The notes under the pieces were generated by a model, which saw only the letters and a list, made by a program, of their open reading frames with translations, searched no databases and was not told the DNA's origin. From the NCBI GenBank assembly GCA_036345935.2, contig JADWOT020000001.1, forward strand, positions 19,943,098 through 20,007,097: a stretch of DNA of 64,000 nt. Direction: 5' to 3'. Source of the stretch: Taenia hydatigena. Lineage: Eukaryota; Platyhelminthes; Cestoda; Cyclophyllidea; Taeniidae. Below are positions 11,151 through 24,060 of the stretch, piece after piece (positions within the stretch are counted from its first letter, which is position 1; every line of letters begins with the position of its first letter). The translations under genes and the position numbers were made by a program.

Positions 11151-12282
11151 TGAGTGAAACTCTTACGCGCACCACACATATGCTGCTGCGATCGGAAGAC
11201 TGTGAACGACCCATTCGTTAGGTGCTTGTAAGAGGACTTGCATTAACCACTTAATAAATTCATTGGTGATTATTATGTACTTGAAAATAAGAGCGATGTC
11301 GGTGAGCATCTGCTTAGGCTCATCCATGTCCCGCAAAGCTGCATTGGCCTAAGTGAAGGTGAGCCATCGCCGACTCCTGATAGCTGGTTCCAAGGCTATT
11401 CGTGGGGGTAAATCTTCCCGCTTAAAATAAAGGTGACGATAAAAATACTCAAAGAGTTATGCCAATGCTCGCAAACTTTCTCCCCCAATGGAAGAGCGCT
11501 GATATTTGGCCTATGAAACTGGGTTGTGATGTTGGTTGTGTGCAAAGATATTCCTTCAGCACCGTTCATGACCGAAAGTAAGCACCTGCGATTTGGACCA
11601 TCACTTGTGACTAATTAATCGCTTTTCTACACCACTTCTTTTCCTAGACGCTTCATGAGGTGGGAATGCGGCGATCCTATACTCTGAAATGCTTGAATGC
11701 CCATCCTCTGCGGAGTGACAGGTATTGGAGTGCGTGTCAGATGCGAACGGATTTGTAGGGGCAAAGCCTGACGAAGGGGAAAGGAGATGTCATGCTTGTG
11801 TTGGTGCAGTCACTGTAGAGTCTGTGGCAGGGAATCCGACTAAGGATGTTAAAACGTCGAGTTTCTGGCTTGCCTTTTAATGTTCTTTCTTAAAAACGCT
11901 GCCTAGTGGCTTGTCGAAGTGTTCCACTTCACATCAGGTTGCGCATTTTCGTATTCATAGAAAACCATGATAGGACAAACTGGTGGAAGGGAAAAGCAAA
12001 GTATCCTTTTTTTCCTCAAAAGAAGATGTTCCCTCTGCCTCGAAAAACTGCTCGAAATGTACAACTTTATGATGCAAAAATCGCAAAAATAGACTTGCAA
12101 AAATTGAATTTGGTAAACCTCATCACTGGAAGGCCGTTGTGGTACGGCAATAAAGAAATCGAGGTGTTGAAATGAAGGTGTTGCAAAGATCGTCAGATCT
12201 GGTTTTGACAGTTCACGCGTGGACATCTTTGTTGTGCCAATAAAAGGAAGTCTTAGCGATCTGAATGCTAACAAAAGACTGA
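11151..12282. other. Unassigned stretch
   Basis: No gene recognised. Overlapping frames on both strands at 11903-12274 have no recognisable motif. Confidence 0.3.
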
Positions 12283-12452
12283 ATGCAGCTTATTTTGAAT
12301 TCCGGAAACACTCCATTTAACAACGCTTTACTCAGTGCTTCAACGTCACCTCGTCTGTTGTTTGTCCAGCCTCCATCAGTGAGGATTTTGAGTTGCATGG
12401 CACAGGCTGTAATCCATGCTTCTGCAATGCCATCTGGAGTCAGTATCTGCAC
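12213..12452 (-). pseudogene. Module Q frame, 79 codons
   Basis: Protein-like frame with a DGIAEAW...CAMQLKIL helix-type segment followed by GGWTNNRRGDVEALSKALLNG and a hydrophobic FPEFKISCIQSF. The copy at 61045-61296 keeps the frame through the same motif, with conservative changes. The start here is a TTG/ATG-poor region, so this is best seen as part of an exon. Function unknown. Confidence 0.3.
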
Positions 12453-12775
12453 TTCGTCTGCCGAGTCGTTGCCAAGTTGTATGTTGTATTGCTTGTTTCT
12501 CGTGATTTCTCAAGTCATCTGCCTTCACACGACTCACGTGCCCCGCGTTGTGGACTCGGTGAGGCACCTTGATTCATGCAGAGTTTCAGTCCGCGGCGCA
12601 GGTGCTGATGGATGGTGCGTGCGATCATTGTGCCACAACGGAGACAACCTCTGTTTGGACTTCATGTTCGGTGGTTCGGTGACAGCAATGCAAGTCCACT
12701 TCTTGCTACCATTGCGCAGTGGCAGCGTCATCACCATTATCGCAGATCTTGATGCGTTTGAGGATCTGTTAAAAT
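12283..12775 (-). repeat. CR-associated module Q, inverted copy of 23285-23712
   Basis: On the minus strand this encodes first a segment with MVMTLPLRNGSKKWTCIAVTE (12630-12780), then a segment with LTPDGIAEAWITACAMQLKIL and GGWTNNRRGDVEALSKALL (12240-12450). The second part is repeated at 23640-23712 and 61075-61250, each time next to a CR arm. No family recognised. The 23.3 kb copy has an insertion of about a dozen bases near the middle. Confidence 0.55.
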
Positions 12776-13528
12776 CGTTATATATTCTTCCTTCCCCTAG
12801 TGCCACAGCTAGAGAATGAATTCGCAAACCTCCATGACTTTTCCATTTAGTGTACTCATTTTAGTGGAGTCTTCCTCCATGTTAAATGAAAGAATTATCT
12901 GGAAATCTGGCCTCTTCATTAACCAACCTCCCACCACGCCTTCATGATGAGACTTCAAAGCTCTATTGTCCAACGTGCCGATGAAAACAGCTGCATGGAG
13001 TACTCCATTAACAAATCCAACCACTCATTGTTGCAAACTAGGAATTGTGGGTCTCGCAGCTGCTCTCTGTCTTGGTGTGGTTAGCAAGAGAAGGAGAGAG
13101 GAGACGAGAGCACCGCATGCTATTGACGATTTCTCCTCTCTGAGCACATCAAGACACATTGACGGCGAGAAAGTCGAGTTTGGAGGGAAGGAGAGTCTAA
13201 TGCATACACACATGCGAGATTAAGCCAATTGAGCAAGTGAAGACAACAACCGACTGCCTGAATTTCGTTTTCGTCGACACTACGTATTTGTCTCTGGACT
13301 GTGCCCACTCCACTGATGATGGACGTTCCTAGTGGGATTCAATTCCCTCAACGCATTCTGTTGCGAGTTGTTGTGGTGAAGACACCCACTTACTCCGTGA
13401 CACTGGGATGTTGTGAAGGAATACATTAGCTAAGGGTTAATTCATAAGTTTTCTCAATCTACGCATCAATCAGTTCTATCAGTTCTCACCAACTCGACCG
13501 AATTTATATGTGATTTGTTCACCTTCAG
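12776..13528. other. Unassigned stretch
   Basis: No gene or repeat partner recognised. Confidence 0.3.
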
Positions 13529-13828
13529 GAGGAGTATTTGACGGCACTGTCAATGAACAAGTGGACAAATCAATGGTTCATCAAGAAATCGTTACCCATT
13601 GACATACTGCAGGGGCTGGCTCTTCGATTACCAGGGTTCAGTGCCGTTACAAACGTCGACAGCGTGATCTCGAATGCATCGACGCCGCCTGCCTCCCACG
13701 TGGTCACCCAACAAGACAGGCACGATAAGCTGCATACAATGGTGCTCTCCTTAAGTGAGCTGAAGATGAGGTTGATGGATTACGATGCATCATTCAACTG
13801 TTGTGTATGGATTCCATTTGATCACTAA
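13529..13828 (+). CDS. Candidate terminal exon, 99 codons
   Basis: A pyrimidine-rich tract ending TTCACCTTCAG precedes an open frame starting Glu-Glu-Tyr-Leu and running 99 codons to TAA at 13826-13828. Composition is protein-like: MNKWTNQWFIKKSLPIDIL, then LALRLPGFSAVTNVDSVI, then a HDKLHTMVLSLSELKMRLMD helix-type end. Not repeated elsewhere in the window. No upstream exon was identified and no polyadenylation signal is obvious, so this could be a relic. Family not recognised. Confidence 0.3.
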   Translation, partial: EEYLTALSMNKWTNQWFIKKSLPIDILQGLALRLPGFSAVTNVDSVISNASTPPASHVVTQQDRHDKLHTMVLSLSELKMRLMDYDASFNCCVWIPFDH

Positions 13829-14979
13829 AACGAACCCTCACTTCGAAGAGGCTTCGCTCTGCTCTCCGCAATGCCACCATGCTAAATTAATGATGTCTTG
13901 ACTGTGAATTTAAACTTGGTGCCCGTGATATTCGGTCCCGCTCCACGTACGTGCCTCTGCATAGCCAATTGACACATGACCCATCTGGTGCTCACTCCCA
14001 CCTTTCATTGGCTTTCAGGTGGTGCTCCTCATTGTGCTGCACTTTGTGCCACTCACATATGAGTTGGGAGCGAAGATTCGATGTGAATGACAAGCTATGG
14101 ACATGCATTGAAAGGAATCCCATGCACCGCTTGCAAGACAAGAAGCCAGGTAGACGCCAAGTCCACGCTTACTACTTTTACCACTGGACGCTAAAGCACC
14201 ACAAGTGCTAACTTGATAACTTGATTGACGTCGATGCTTCAATGGCAAGTTTGTGGTTCTATTAAACTCCGCCCTACTTATAACGGTTTAATCACCACAG
14301 TAAAAGTAATTGCCCAACAACAACGCTAGGAAGAGTATCGATACGAGGAATCTGGTCTTTATTGTATGCAGCGCTTTGTATTTGACTCCATTCCAAATGC
14401 GTGCAGCTGATTGCATGGCTGCGTTACTCTCGGTCGAAAGTGTCACATTCAAAACTCACATTTGTCACACGCACCAAACCCACCAAGTTGGATTGCACAC
14501 TTGCAACCACCGGTACGTGTGGTGGTGTGACGAAAGGCTAAATGCTTTCGTGTGGGCAATGGAGGGTGGCGCTGACATCAGCCTGATCGTTCTCGTTCCG
14601 ATCATCTCACGGTCTGTCTGCAATGGTGACGAGCAACTTGGGTGGAAGACCTCAACTAGTGGTCTACACATCGTTCGTCCATGGAATGTGCATCTGATGA
14701 TTTGTAGCATCACGTTGATTCTCCACTAACAGAAGCGTCAGCCTCGATGGCTGAATGAACACGTGTCCAACGACGATCGCCTGTGAGCTTATGACGAGAC
14801 CCATTGCTGAATTGCGTGCCAGTTTCAACCTAAGAAATAGTGTGAGCGCGATGACATAATTACGGATGAGCGTAAACAGCAGAATGGGTACTCGAAGGCT
14901 TTTCTCATTTCATGCAGGCGTGTTCGACAGAATACAAAACGAGTAACAATGCGCAATGTGTAGAATTGTGCAATCACAA
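13829..14979. other. Unassigned stretch
   Basis: A 139-codon frame at 14310-14729 has no recognisable motif and irregular composition. Nothing else supported. Confidence 0.3.
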
Positions 14980-15291
14980 CTAGATAAGTCGCAGCACGTT
15001 CACGCCCGCTATTTTTCCTGCATCAATCCTGGCCAGACGTTGGTTGACATTGAAGGGTGCTGGCACTGTGATCACTGCGTTTGTCACCTTCTTATCCAAG
15101 TCGACTTCTACTGTCTCCTTCATCTTCGACAGCACCGTGCACGAGATCTGCTCAGCAAAGAAGCGCTTGCTCTCACTGCCACACTCGACCACATTCATCG
15201 GCTTCCCGCTTGAAGTAATCACCTTAAGGAGCCAATGTTTCATGTCGGTTTGAACTACCTCGTGATTATAATCAAAAAAGACTCTTTTCGA
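14980..15291 (-). pseudogene. HSP70 nucleotide-binding-domain relic
   Basis: Read on the minus strand, the frame gives [25 protein letters not shown], a [18 protein letters not shown] segment, then [15 protein letters not shown] and [10 protein letters not shown]. These match, in order, the conserved stretch of cytosolic HSP70 from about residue 80 to 175 (known family motifs: MKHWP.KV, VTNAVVTVPAYF, AGLNVLRII). HSP70 is an ATP-driven chaperone of several hundred residues; only about a seventh is here. There is no start, no substrate-binding domain and no EEVD end, so it is a pseudogene. The Tyr of the VPAYF motif is Pro. Confidence 0.85.
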
Positions 15292-15300
15292 TATTATTTA

Positions 15301-15470
15301 GAGTTTCTTCTAGGATTCCTCGTCACACTTGCCCACCACGTGGAAGCGATTGAAGAACAATCCAACAAGTGTCTGTACTTCCTGATCAGTGGTGAGCAAA
15401 GCAAATGCAATGTAGCATTCATCCAGCCCGGTGTTGGAGGTTATCCCGTCCTCTACGATTGACGGAGTGC
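15301..15470 (-). pseudogene. Decayed block upstream of the HSP70 relic
   Basis: This block lies directly 5' of the HSP70 relic and is repeated at 49100-49270 with moderate divergence. One minus-strand frame contains CYIAFALLTTDQ, faintly like the SYVAFT segment that precedes the matched HSP70 region in the family. I infer it is more diverged HSP70 N-terminal sequence, but the match is weak. Confidence 0.4.
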
Positions 15471-17400
15471 AGCAACAAAAGCTGAATCTGGCAATGGCAC
15501 TGGCCGCCGTACAAAAGCGTGTAGATCAAAGGCTGCCTTAGCCTTCACAGGCAATACAAATCCCAACAGAGGCAGGCTTGCCACATCCTCCTCACTTCGA
15601 CCCACAATTTACGTCAACATCGACAACACCGCATTGCATGGGCATTCCGTAGATCAAGTGCGTGATTGATGAAGTGTGACTTCAAATGACCCTTCTCTTG
15701 GCCTCTGTCCTGCTTTCTGTCGGTGCTGTCTTCATGCGCCACCGGACAGCGATCCACTCACATTGACAAGTGCTACAAGTGCAGTAGTGTGGAGAGGAGG
15801 AGAGACCACCACCTCATAGTGAGTGGGTTTCTACAGGAACTGTTTGTGTATGAGCCAAGTTTGCCAGTTGCATTTGCCTTAAGTCGTGGACACAGAAACA
15901 ATGCCATCTTCATTGTCTGCTTCTTTGCAACGAGGATGTGAGTGCTGGAGTGCAAAGCGCGTTGTGTGCAGCGGCTGAGGGGTGATAGAGATGCATCACC
16001 TGCCTGCATCAAACTGAAATCCAACTTGAGAGATTAGACGAGACCCGAGGCGACATATTGCAACACTGCCTTTAATGAAAGGCGTGGCTGAGATCTCACC
16101 CAACAGTGCATTAGCTCGTTTCGACAGCAGTTGTCTTGTAACGTGATGCTTAACCTTCCCTATGTTACAGCCGCTTCTTTTCAATGCTGTTGACTACGTG
16201 GTATGCCCACTGATTTCATGCGGTTGTGAGTTGCTATCCATGGATGCAGCTGGCTTCTGGCCCGACTATATAAGATGTGGTAGTGATGGGAGTGGTCATT
16301 CGTGAGTTTTGTGGTGAGAGAGACAGCGGTTTTGTTAAACTATCGCATTAAAACTACTTTAGATGTGGCAAAATTTGATGGCGGATGTGGTACGGACAAC
16401 AGCGGGCTTGTGGGTCTACGAGTGAATGGAGAAATAGGCAATGTGTCTAGTCAAGGTTAGGAACCGACAGTGTATGCAACGTGGGATCATATGTGAGTGC
16501 GATGTTTAGACAAGGTGTGGCTTATCCGATTGTAAAAAATATGCGCGGAATTTTCAAGTTTTTATATAATTGGCATGTAAGCGTAACATCAGCGACAGAG
16601 GTCATGGAACCTCTGCGATGTCGTTATTGCTGCCCATTTGGAAGGACCATAGCAGTCCCTTTTAAGAAACAGGGAAACATAAGGGAGCAATCAATATCCA
16701 GCTCTAAAGTAGTCAGACAAGGCCACAAAGGAGGCGTGTAAGGTGAAGGTGCTGAAGATGGACAAGGCGAAGAGGAGGAAGGGGACCTACGGCATCCACA
16801 TCTACATCTAAGACAGTAAAACAGACCAACACCCAACTGTCAGCCAATCGACCGACACATCCAGTAGTTAACTATCCACCTTGTGGTGACGCTCAAGAGG
16901 GCCATTACCACACTCGTAGTTGCAAAATTGGCCAGTTAGTCTGCCTGTGAGGAGGCACTTGGTCGGCCTACTCTTCACTGCCCACCAGCTTCTCCGTCTT
17001 CTTCGACAAAAGTACCGCCTAAATTTTGGGCAGCACACCATCCTGCACGATTGTCACACCACCCAACAACTTGTTCAACAACTTGCCGTTGCGAACGGCC
17101 AGCTACAGTTTGCGAAATGACGCACATCTTGTTACTTCACGCCGCATTACCTGGCATCTCCACCACCTCGACAGCCAGGTACTCCAGCACAGCAGCCAAG
17201 TCTAATTATGCATTTCGTGTGTACGAGAAGATGGCGCCTTATTGAAAGAGGACTTATGCGCATTACCTCGGTATTACCTCCTCGATGTTCGCACTTATGC
17301 CCACCTCCAGAATATTGGACCAGTTTTACTAAACCTTGTGTAGTTAATGAGGCGAGTAGTCTAATCATTCGCCGATGATAAAAACGCGTTAAAAGGAATG
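15471..17400. other. Unassigned, decayed sequence
   Basis: Only short frames on both strands. A TATATAAGA sequence near 16266 is TATA-like but has no associated gene. Confidence 0.3.
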
Positions 17401-19500
17401 GCGCAGCACATTCGTTGCAGTTCCTAGACTAACGCCCGCTCGCAGTCCAGTTTGCTTATTTAGACATAAATGCTGTGGTCAGGTTTCATGAGGTTGCTTT
17501 GTAAGATCTAGCTCATCCAACTTTATTCTTCACTTACCCATTAGGTGAGAGGTTGTACAAATTCGATGCGCACCATTGCGTAGATTGGGATTCTCAATTA
17601 CGCTAAGGAAACAGAACCTAATTGAATGGACTTTTTGTCCACCACAAACGTTGTAAGTACTTTTCAGCTAGTGCAAAAACGCTCCACCTTTGTTCGAATT
17701 GCAAGAAAAGGTAAATCGCTAGGCCCTTGGCCTGCCAATCCACTTGTAATAATTTCGCCAGTTATTTGAAAGGAAAACCTTTAAACAAACAGTCAGTCGG
17801 AGCCTAATCAACGTTGGACAACGCCTTTATTGCAAACTTCAAGCAAATATGTGCGCTTTTTAAAAAATATAAGTCTCAATTCCTAGATAGCAACAGAAAA
17901 CACAAGAATTTGCCCCATTAGAAAACACTATAGCTATGCACGCAATGTAGTCTTATTATTAGTTTTACGCTGCAGGGAGAGCTTTGTGCAAGTGAGTGCC
18001 TAGGATGCGATATAGCACGATCTAATGATAAGCAACGTGAGCCATACCTGCAGTGAAGATAGGGAGATCCATCGTTGGATTAAAAGGGGGGGTAGCGCTC
18101 GGAAAGAATCGCTAAAAGATCTTGTTGTCGCATTCTATTTGGAGATACGGATTAATGAAATGTAAAAACAACCTTACAAAAGTGTTTAATACGGCAGCAT
18201 ACATAGTAGTAGTAATAGGTTCTCATTTAAAAAGTGCTTGTGAATCATAATCATTTGATTCCGTTTGTTAAATAGAATGCATCACGAATCATTTTAAAAC
18301 ATAATAAATGCATATGACTCGTGCAATTTTTAAGACATAATTAACTGCATTTTGTATTTTTTGTGAAGTGAAGGTGTCTTTGAGTCAAGTAATTCCCTCA
18401 TCATTTTGTGGGTCATTGGCGGTAACTACTTTTCTCCTCGGTAATATAGTATACCCTTCGCCACGGACGCCATGACTTTGGCAAAAGTGGAACTCGTTCT
18501 ATAGAACAGCATGAAATTTTCCGAGTCACCCAAGATCATTTGGTGAAAATGGCAGTGCAGACCTTGAACTCCACAACTATGCGTCGTGTTTGATTTGAGC
18601 ATAATTTGCTGAGCATGGCGGTTCAACGAACGTTTCGAAATCAGAATCCCGTCTTTGCCATCGCCTCAGTACAATTCAGGTCAGAATGAATTGCATTTTA
18701 TGGTTTTTAATCACGCCGTTGTGCATAAAGAAACAACAGCCATTCGCTAGATTATTTGACTTCACCACATATTACCAAGAGCTTAATCAGTAATGAACAG
18801 TAAAAATCATTTTTCACCAGTTATTACAATGCTAATGTCTATAGACTACGCTTAGAATAATAATTTAGGTGATTTAACAGTTACAGGGTTGCTGTTAGGT
18901 GCTTTCGAGGCAAGTAAAGAAAAGGACTTATCCATAAAGTAGCTGCTTGCCTTATTACATCTGCATAGAAAATAGCTACTTGGTACTAACTTTCAGCCGG
19001 TGGTTAAGACCGATTCAGGCATAAGATGGTACACTCATAAAACAATAGCAAATCAGCCACAGTGCGATGCACTCTATGTTTATCTCCCATAAGGCAATAG
19101 CGATTTGGTTATGCAGCCAAACGAAGAGTGTGATATGACTAAAATGGGAAAAAAGACGCAAACCCTAACTGCGCCGTACTCTCTTTCATTCCATCTAGGG
19201 TTAAGTAAAACTAGGTATCAAGCGTTATTTCGCTTCCGTGCCTGTGAATTGCAGTTCCAGTGCAAAGCGTTTGATAGATAGGAATGGCTGCAATGTAATG
19301 GGAATGATTTCATCACGAAAAGTGAGTTAGCACCAGCACGAAGCTGTATTCAGTTTTCAAGGTTTCATCTACACTGATTCAAATTTGTGCTTAGGGCTAA
19401 CCTATATTTGAGAAACCTATTTCGGCAAAGAAAGCTCAAATAGTCAGAATTAAAACACAGCAGCTTATTCCATTCAGTGATTGCTCTCAGTCGTTTTCCA
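17401..19500. other. AT-rich stretch without recognised gene
   Basis: Long homopolymer-poor AT-rich sequence with no frame over about 66 codons. No repeat partner in the window. Reads as ordinary intergenic or intronic DNA. Confidence 0.5.
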
Positions 19501-19759
19501 ATCTAATCATAAGAATTAGGGTTTGGCCAATAATGAAAACATCAAGGTTAGCACAGAATCGTAATAAGCTGCCTTACACGCTGTATCGTCTACTACTTTC
19601 CATCTTGCTCCCAGCTTTCGTCTTTACAATTCAGTTATTCATCTGTGCCTCCCTCCCGCTTCGTTTTCTCCTTGCATTCGGTCATCTGTTAATTCTTCAC
19701 TTCTGTCGGCTCTCTTGCTATCTCCTCATCACTCCCAACCTTCCGACTTGCCATTTCAG

Positions 19760-21178
19760 AGAAGTCAGAAGGCCGAAGCGGATGGATACCGTAGAAATTA
19801 GGGGTATGTTATGCAACCAGTCCCTCCGCCTCTCCTCTTGTATCCCTGTCCTATCTTCTTCTCCTTCTTCATTTGCGTACGTAACTTCAATAATATCAAA
19901 TTTGGTACTCAGGGTATGTCAAACGAAAAAGGAAAGCTACGACTAACCTCTTCTAGTGTGTTGTTTGAAAAAGACTGAATTCCTCTTATTGAGTTAATCA
20001 CCGCATGCTTTACGCAGTCAGATGACTAGACCAGCAAATAAGGGGACCAGGTTAGGAATAGATGGGAGAAAGGAAGAAAGAAATGAAGAATGCTGCACTA
20101 TAGCACCTTGCAGATTTATTATATGGTGTCCATTTCCAAACCTCTTTTCCCCTTTCCCAACCTGGCTTCTTCTATGTCCTTATATTCTCAAATCTTTGTC
20201 TCTATCTTAATCATTTCCTTGCCTCCTTCAGATGTGTAATCACTGCTTTGCAGTGCAACGCATTAATTCTGCCAAGCATAGGCCTAGGTACCCACAAAAT
20301 AAACTCATTGCCGTTATCTCAATCATCTCTAGGGATAAGTCGTCGGTGTTTTTACATTTCCTACTCTGCACTACGCTTGCTGCGCCGCGCTTACTTTTCA
20401 TGTCTCTTACATGCGGAAACACTGTAACACAGCTTGACTCGATCTGACTAGATTGCACTGGATCGGGACGGACTAGACTAGTCACGTCGGCTGGGTTATG
20501 ACGGACTTGCATAAAATACGCAGGGAGAGGTTGGACAGGGCTACCACATCTATCATGCATACCTCATCCTCAGAGACGCTTTATACGTTACCATTGATGT
20601 CAATCTAAATAGCACTCTAATTTGACCCTCCTAATCGAATTAACACAACTCCATGCCATGTAAAATACTGTCTTTTCTTCCTTTCGTTTTTCAGACGCCA
20701 GAAATCAGGGCACGCGGACTATAAGTAGGCCTAACGATGTCTTCAGAATGGAGGGGTAGGGGCCTTCTTCTCTACTTCCCCTTTTCCACGTCTTACTGCA
20801 ACGTGCCTTTCGGTGAGAGCATCTTTTGTCTCCCGAGTGTTGCGCCTCGCATTATGCTCCACTGTTTGTGCTTAATGCATTCAGCACAACCAAAACAGAG
20901 TAACGGGTACTTCCTGCATTTCATTTCCTTGCCTTTATTTCCCAATTTAATGACACAAGAAAATCTTTCCATCTCTCTAGATTATTCTACACCACTTCGC
21001 CTCTATTCCACCTCTTCTACTCCTCCTTTATTTACCTCCTGAGAGCGAAGGTAAGCGCGTTGCCCCTACCTCCCACCTTGTAACTTATAGACTCGTCCAA
21101 CTCTCACCTCACTATCTCACTGACCAACTCTTTTCTTCTCTCTGCAGAGAATTCCTCTACCTGGCGCTCTACATTAAC
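19760..21178 (+). CDS. Candidate spliced gene with very small exons
   Basis: Single-copy region with repeated pyrimidine tracts ending in CAG. Possible exons: 19760-19803 (44 nt, frame EVRRPKRMDTVEIR, donor GTATGT), 20018-20050 (33 nt, donor GTTAGG), 20232-20287 (56 nt, donor GTACCC), 20695-20755 (61 nt, donor GTAGGG), about 21043-21049 (7 nt, donor GTAAGC), and 21149 onward (strong TCTCTGCAG acceptor) to TAA at about 21176. From the 33-nt exon to the end the phases join without a stop. The 44-nt exon does not join in phase to the next one. Micro-exon genes are known in parasitic flatworms, but this model is only splice-site inference and several donors are weak. Confidence 0.22.
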
Positions 21179-21402
21179 GTGTAATAACGTGCACTTCCTG
21201 CATTTTAGAGAGTCGCCTCAATCGCTGTCCCAAAAAGACAGGTGGGAACGTCGATGTGTGTGTACCTGTGTGTATGTAGTGCAAAGCCATATTCATCTCA
21301 TCCTCTCCCCCTCAATTGCCCTTCTAGTCGACCATGTCGACATTTCTATCCTGGATGAAGATCTCCTATAGTTGCTCATTGTATGGCTATTTGGTTGCTA
21401 TT

Positions 21403-22955
21403 TGGGTGACAGTGCATCAGGCAGTCGCCATTGCTGGCCTCTGGATTGGCCGGCTTTTGATTACTTCAATCCACCTCGTTACCGTGAGCCGACGTTTATG
21501 TGACATGGAATTATTTGGACGAAACTAAGAGCACTTCGGTAGTCACTGTGATGGGCATTCATTAAGAGCCAACTTAGTGGGAGAGTCACGTTGATCTAAC
21601 CATTGTGCCAATCGTGTGACGTTGTTCATTTCCTGCAGATTCTTGATCATCTAGTCGAACAGAAGGTTAGAGAGGTCAAATAAGCAGCGTGTCTTCATTG
21701 CATGCTGATTTCGTGGATGGGACCTATGGGTATTCGTATCCCTTGTGTAGGTTAAGGCAGCCCTCGGTTTACAAGCTGCCTTCCAGGCACCGGAAGTGGT
21801 GCAGAAGTTAAGTGAATCGGTCCTAGGGTGGATGAAGCAGGTGTGGAAATTCTCGCTGTTACTCGAGCTTGATTCGAGTGCTTTCGTCTTACAAGTCCTT
21901 ATCTCTTGGAGGCATCATTCTACGCAGGTGGCCCCTATCAGAGAATAGACTCTAGCTTTTCCTTGACGTAATCGGTTCGCATGGTCGAATGCAAGATAAT
22001 TGGAATTTCATGGCGAACGTTCCCCAGTAATGATATATTTTTAAATCAGAATTTTGAACTTTTCAGTTTGCATGTTGGGCGATCTGTGCATTCCTTTTGC
22101 TGACCAGTGGATAGGCCAGCAAGTGTGTAATATTCACAGGACCTACAATTGCTCAGCAGCTAAATTGAGTGCTGATGCACATTCCCACATTAGATCAGAA
22201 GCAGAAGCCAAGGTATGCGAGGTGCAAATCACTGCCATGACACCAAATTGGGAGGAAGTCAACTGCAGATAATGGTTGGTTGGTTGGTTGGTGTGGCAAA
22301 AGAAATGGGCTACCAGTATCGTGATTGGCACGCATAAGTGGAATGACGGAGGGTGAATGAATAACCAGCACCTGTGGAGGGTAGCCGTTTTGAAGAAAGT
22401 GGCAAACAGCCCGAAATGCAAGAAGTGAATTGAAGGCAATCCTTCGCAGTGCAGCAAACCAGACCACAACTGCACTGATGATCAGAGGCAGTAGGGCGAG
22501 AGCCGTCTTGACGTACCCTTCTGCTCGACCGATAGACGAGTTAATAAGGACGAATGTCGATTGTGTCCTCTGTGTGTGTGGAGTCACCTCACTGACAGGC
22601 CAATGCAGCATGCTACTGTCGCCAACTGAAGTAGTGCATCGGACAATTGAAGTGCCTCTTGAGTCTCGCAAATGTAGCCTGCTATTTGTAAGAACAGAAG
22701 AACTTGCTACAATGCATTTTGGTTCAAGTGACTTGAGAAGAACGAATGCTGCCTACTTTCTTCCTTATGTTGTTTTCGACGGTGCAGGTTCGCAACGAGT
22801 GGTTCTACCGACAAGCCCCTCTGTGTGTTACACATTACAAAGGGCTACAGCTTTCAGAGAGCATTGTTTTGCATGTCCAAACGTGATCCAATACCTGCAT
22901 TGCAATTAAAGGGAAGGCCAAACTCTCGCGTTGCTTGAGCCTACTAATTCTGCTT
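21403..22955 (+). repeat. Composite repeat CR, copy IIa (left arm only)
   Basis: Inverted relative to copy I: outer arm 21403-22110 (copy I 4012-3310), a jump over about 0.5 kb, then 22140-22430 and the arm unit to 22955, where it breaks off inside the arm unit before the junction module. A TTGG tetranucleotide run at 22272-22291 matches the CCAA run at 2625-2641. A frame upstream of the arm unit (22140-22262) encodes RSEAEAKVCEVQ and AMTPNWEEVNCR. Confidence 0.65.
22430..22909 (+). pseudogene. CR arm gene-like unit (copy IIa)
   Basis: A 159-codon frame homologous to 2518-1856 on the minus strand, with the same SAANQT, RARAVLT, DCVLCVCGVTSL and CQCSMLL-type segments (here GQCSMLL). It shifts frame near DLRRTNAAYF and ends early at a TAA at 22907, where copy I stays open. 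It is therefore a damaged copy. Confidence 0.4.
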
Positions 22956-23284
22956 TCTTGGGACGAAAGCGTTGCAACTACCCAATGTGCACCTTAATAA
23001 AGTGATAAGAAATAATGGCAGTCTTACCAGTGAACAGAGACCGTTGAGGTGCACTCGCCTCAAACACCCACAACAGTAGCTACTCTTCCCCTCCCATTGC
23101 CTCCACTTTCCACTGACGATATCATCATTCCCTGCTTAACAGTAGCGCAGACGAGCAGTGAAGAAGGGTAGGAAAGTAATCTCTGAAATAGAAGGAAGAA
23201 GTAGAGGTGATGGAGTCACATGAATTGCCTCTTTCTAAGTGGCATCGCTTATTCTACTAAGAACAGGAAATGTGCACCATGATG
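22956..23284. other. Spacer between two CR copies
   Basis: No gene recognised. Starts abruptly after the broken arm unit. Confidence 0.35.
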
Positions 23285-23727
23285 TCCCTAGGTGTGGGGA
23301 AGACAGATCCCCAAATGCATCAAGATCTGCAATAATGGTGATGACGCTGCCACTGCGCAATGGTAGCAAGAAATGGACTTGCATTGCTATCACCGAACCA
23401 CCGAACATGAAGTCCAAACAGAGGTTGTCTCCGTTGTGGCACAATGATCGCACGCACCATCCATCAGCACCTACGGGTTTTCTTCGTCGCCGCGGACTGA
23501 AAACACTGCATGAATCAAGGCGCCTCACCGAGTCCACAACGCGGGGCACGTGAGTCGTGTGAAGGCAGAAGCACTTCAGAAATCACGAGAAACAAGCAAT
23601 ACAACATGCAACTTGGCAACGACTCGGCAGACGAAGTGCAGATGCTGACTCCAGATGGCATTGAAGAAGCATGGAATACAGTCCATGCCATGCAACTCAA
23701 AATCCTCATTAATGTAGCCTGCTATTT

Positions 23728-24060
23728 GTGAGAACAGAAGAACTGGCTACAATGCATTTTGTTTCAAGTGACTTTGCAAAAACGAATGCTGGCTACTTTC
23801 TTCCTTATGGTGTTTTCGACGATGCAGGTTCGCAACGAGTGGTTCTACCGGCAATCCCCTCTGACCGTTACACATTACAAAGGGCTACAGCTTTCAGAGA
23901 GCATTGTTTTGCATGTCCAAACGCAATCCAATACCTGCATTGCAATTAAAGGGAATGCCACACTCTCGCGTTGCTTGAGTCTACTAATTCTACTTTATTG
24001 GGCCACTCAAAGCAGCTGGCACCGAATCAGCCTCACAGGCCTTCACTGCAATTGCCCGGC
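23728..24060 (+). pseudogene. CR arm gene-like unit (copy IIb)
   Basis: Homologous to the second half of the 1856-2518 frame. It begins abruptly after module Q, keeps ATMHF, FLP and VLHVQ-type motifs, but frames change between 23949 and the end, and the final codons before the splice site have diverged (CCCAAAGTAGA instead of CCCAATGTTGA). The intron signals still stand: GTAAGA at 24077 and GCAG ending 24118. Confidence 0.4.

Noticed and set aside
19909..19919. A single-nucleotide exon that would bring the 19760-19803 exon into phase with 20018
   Set aside because: TACTCAG followed by G and GTATGT would work on paper, but such short matches are expected by chance.
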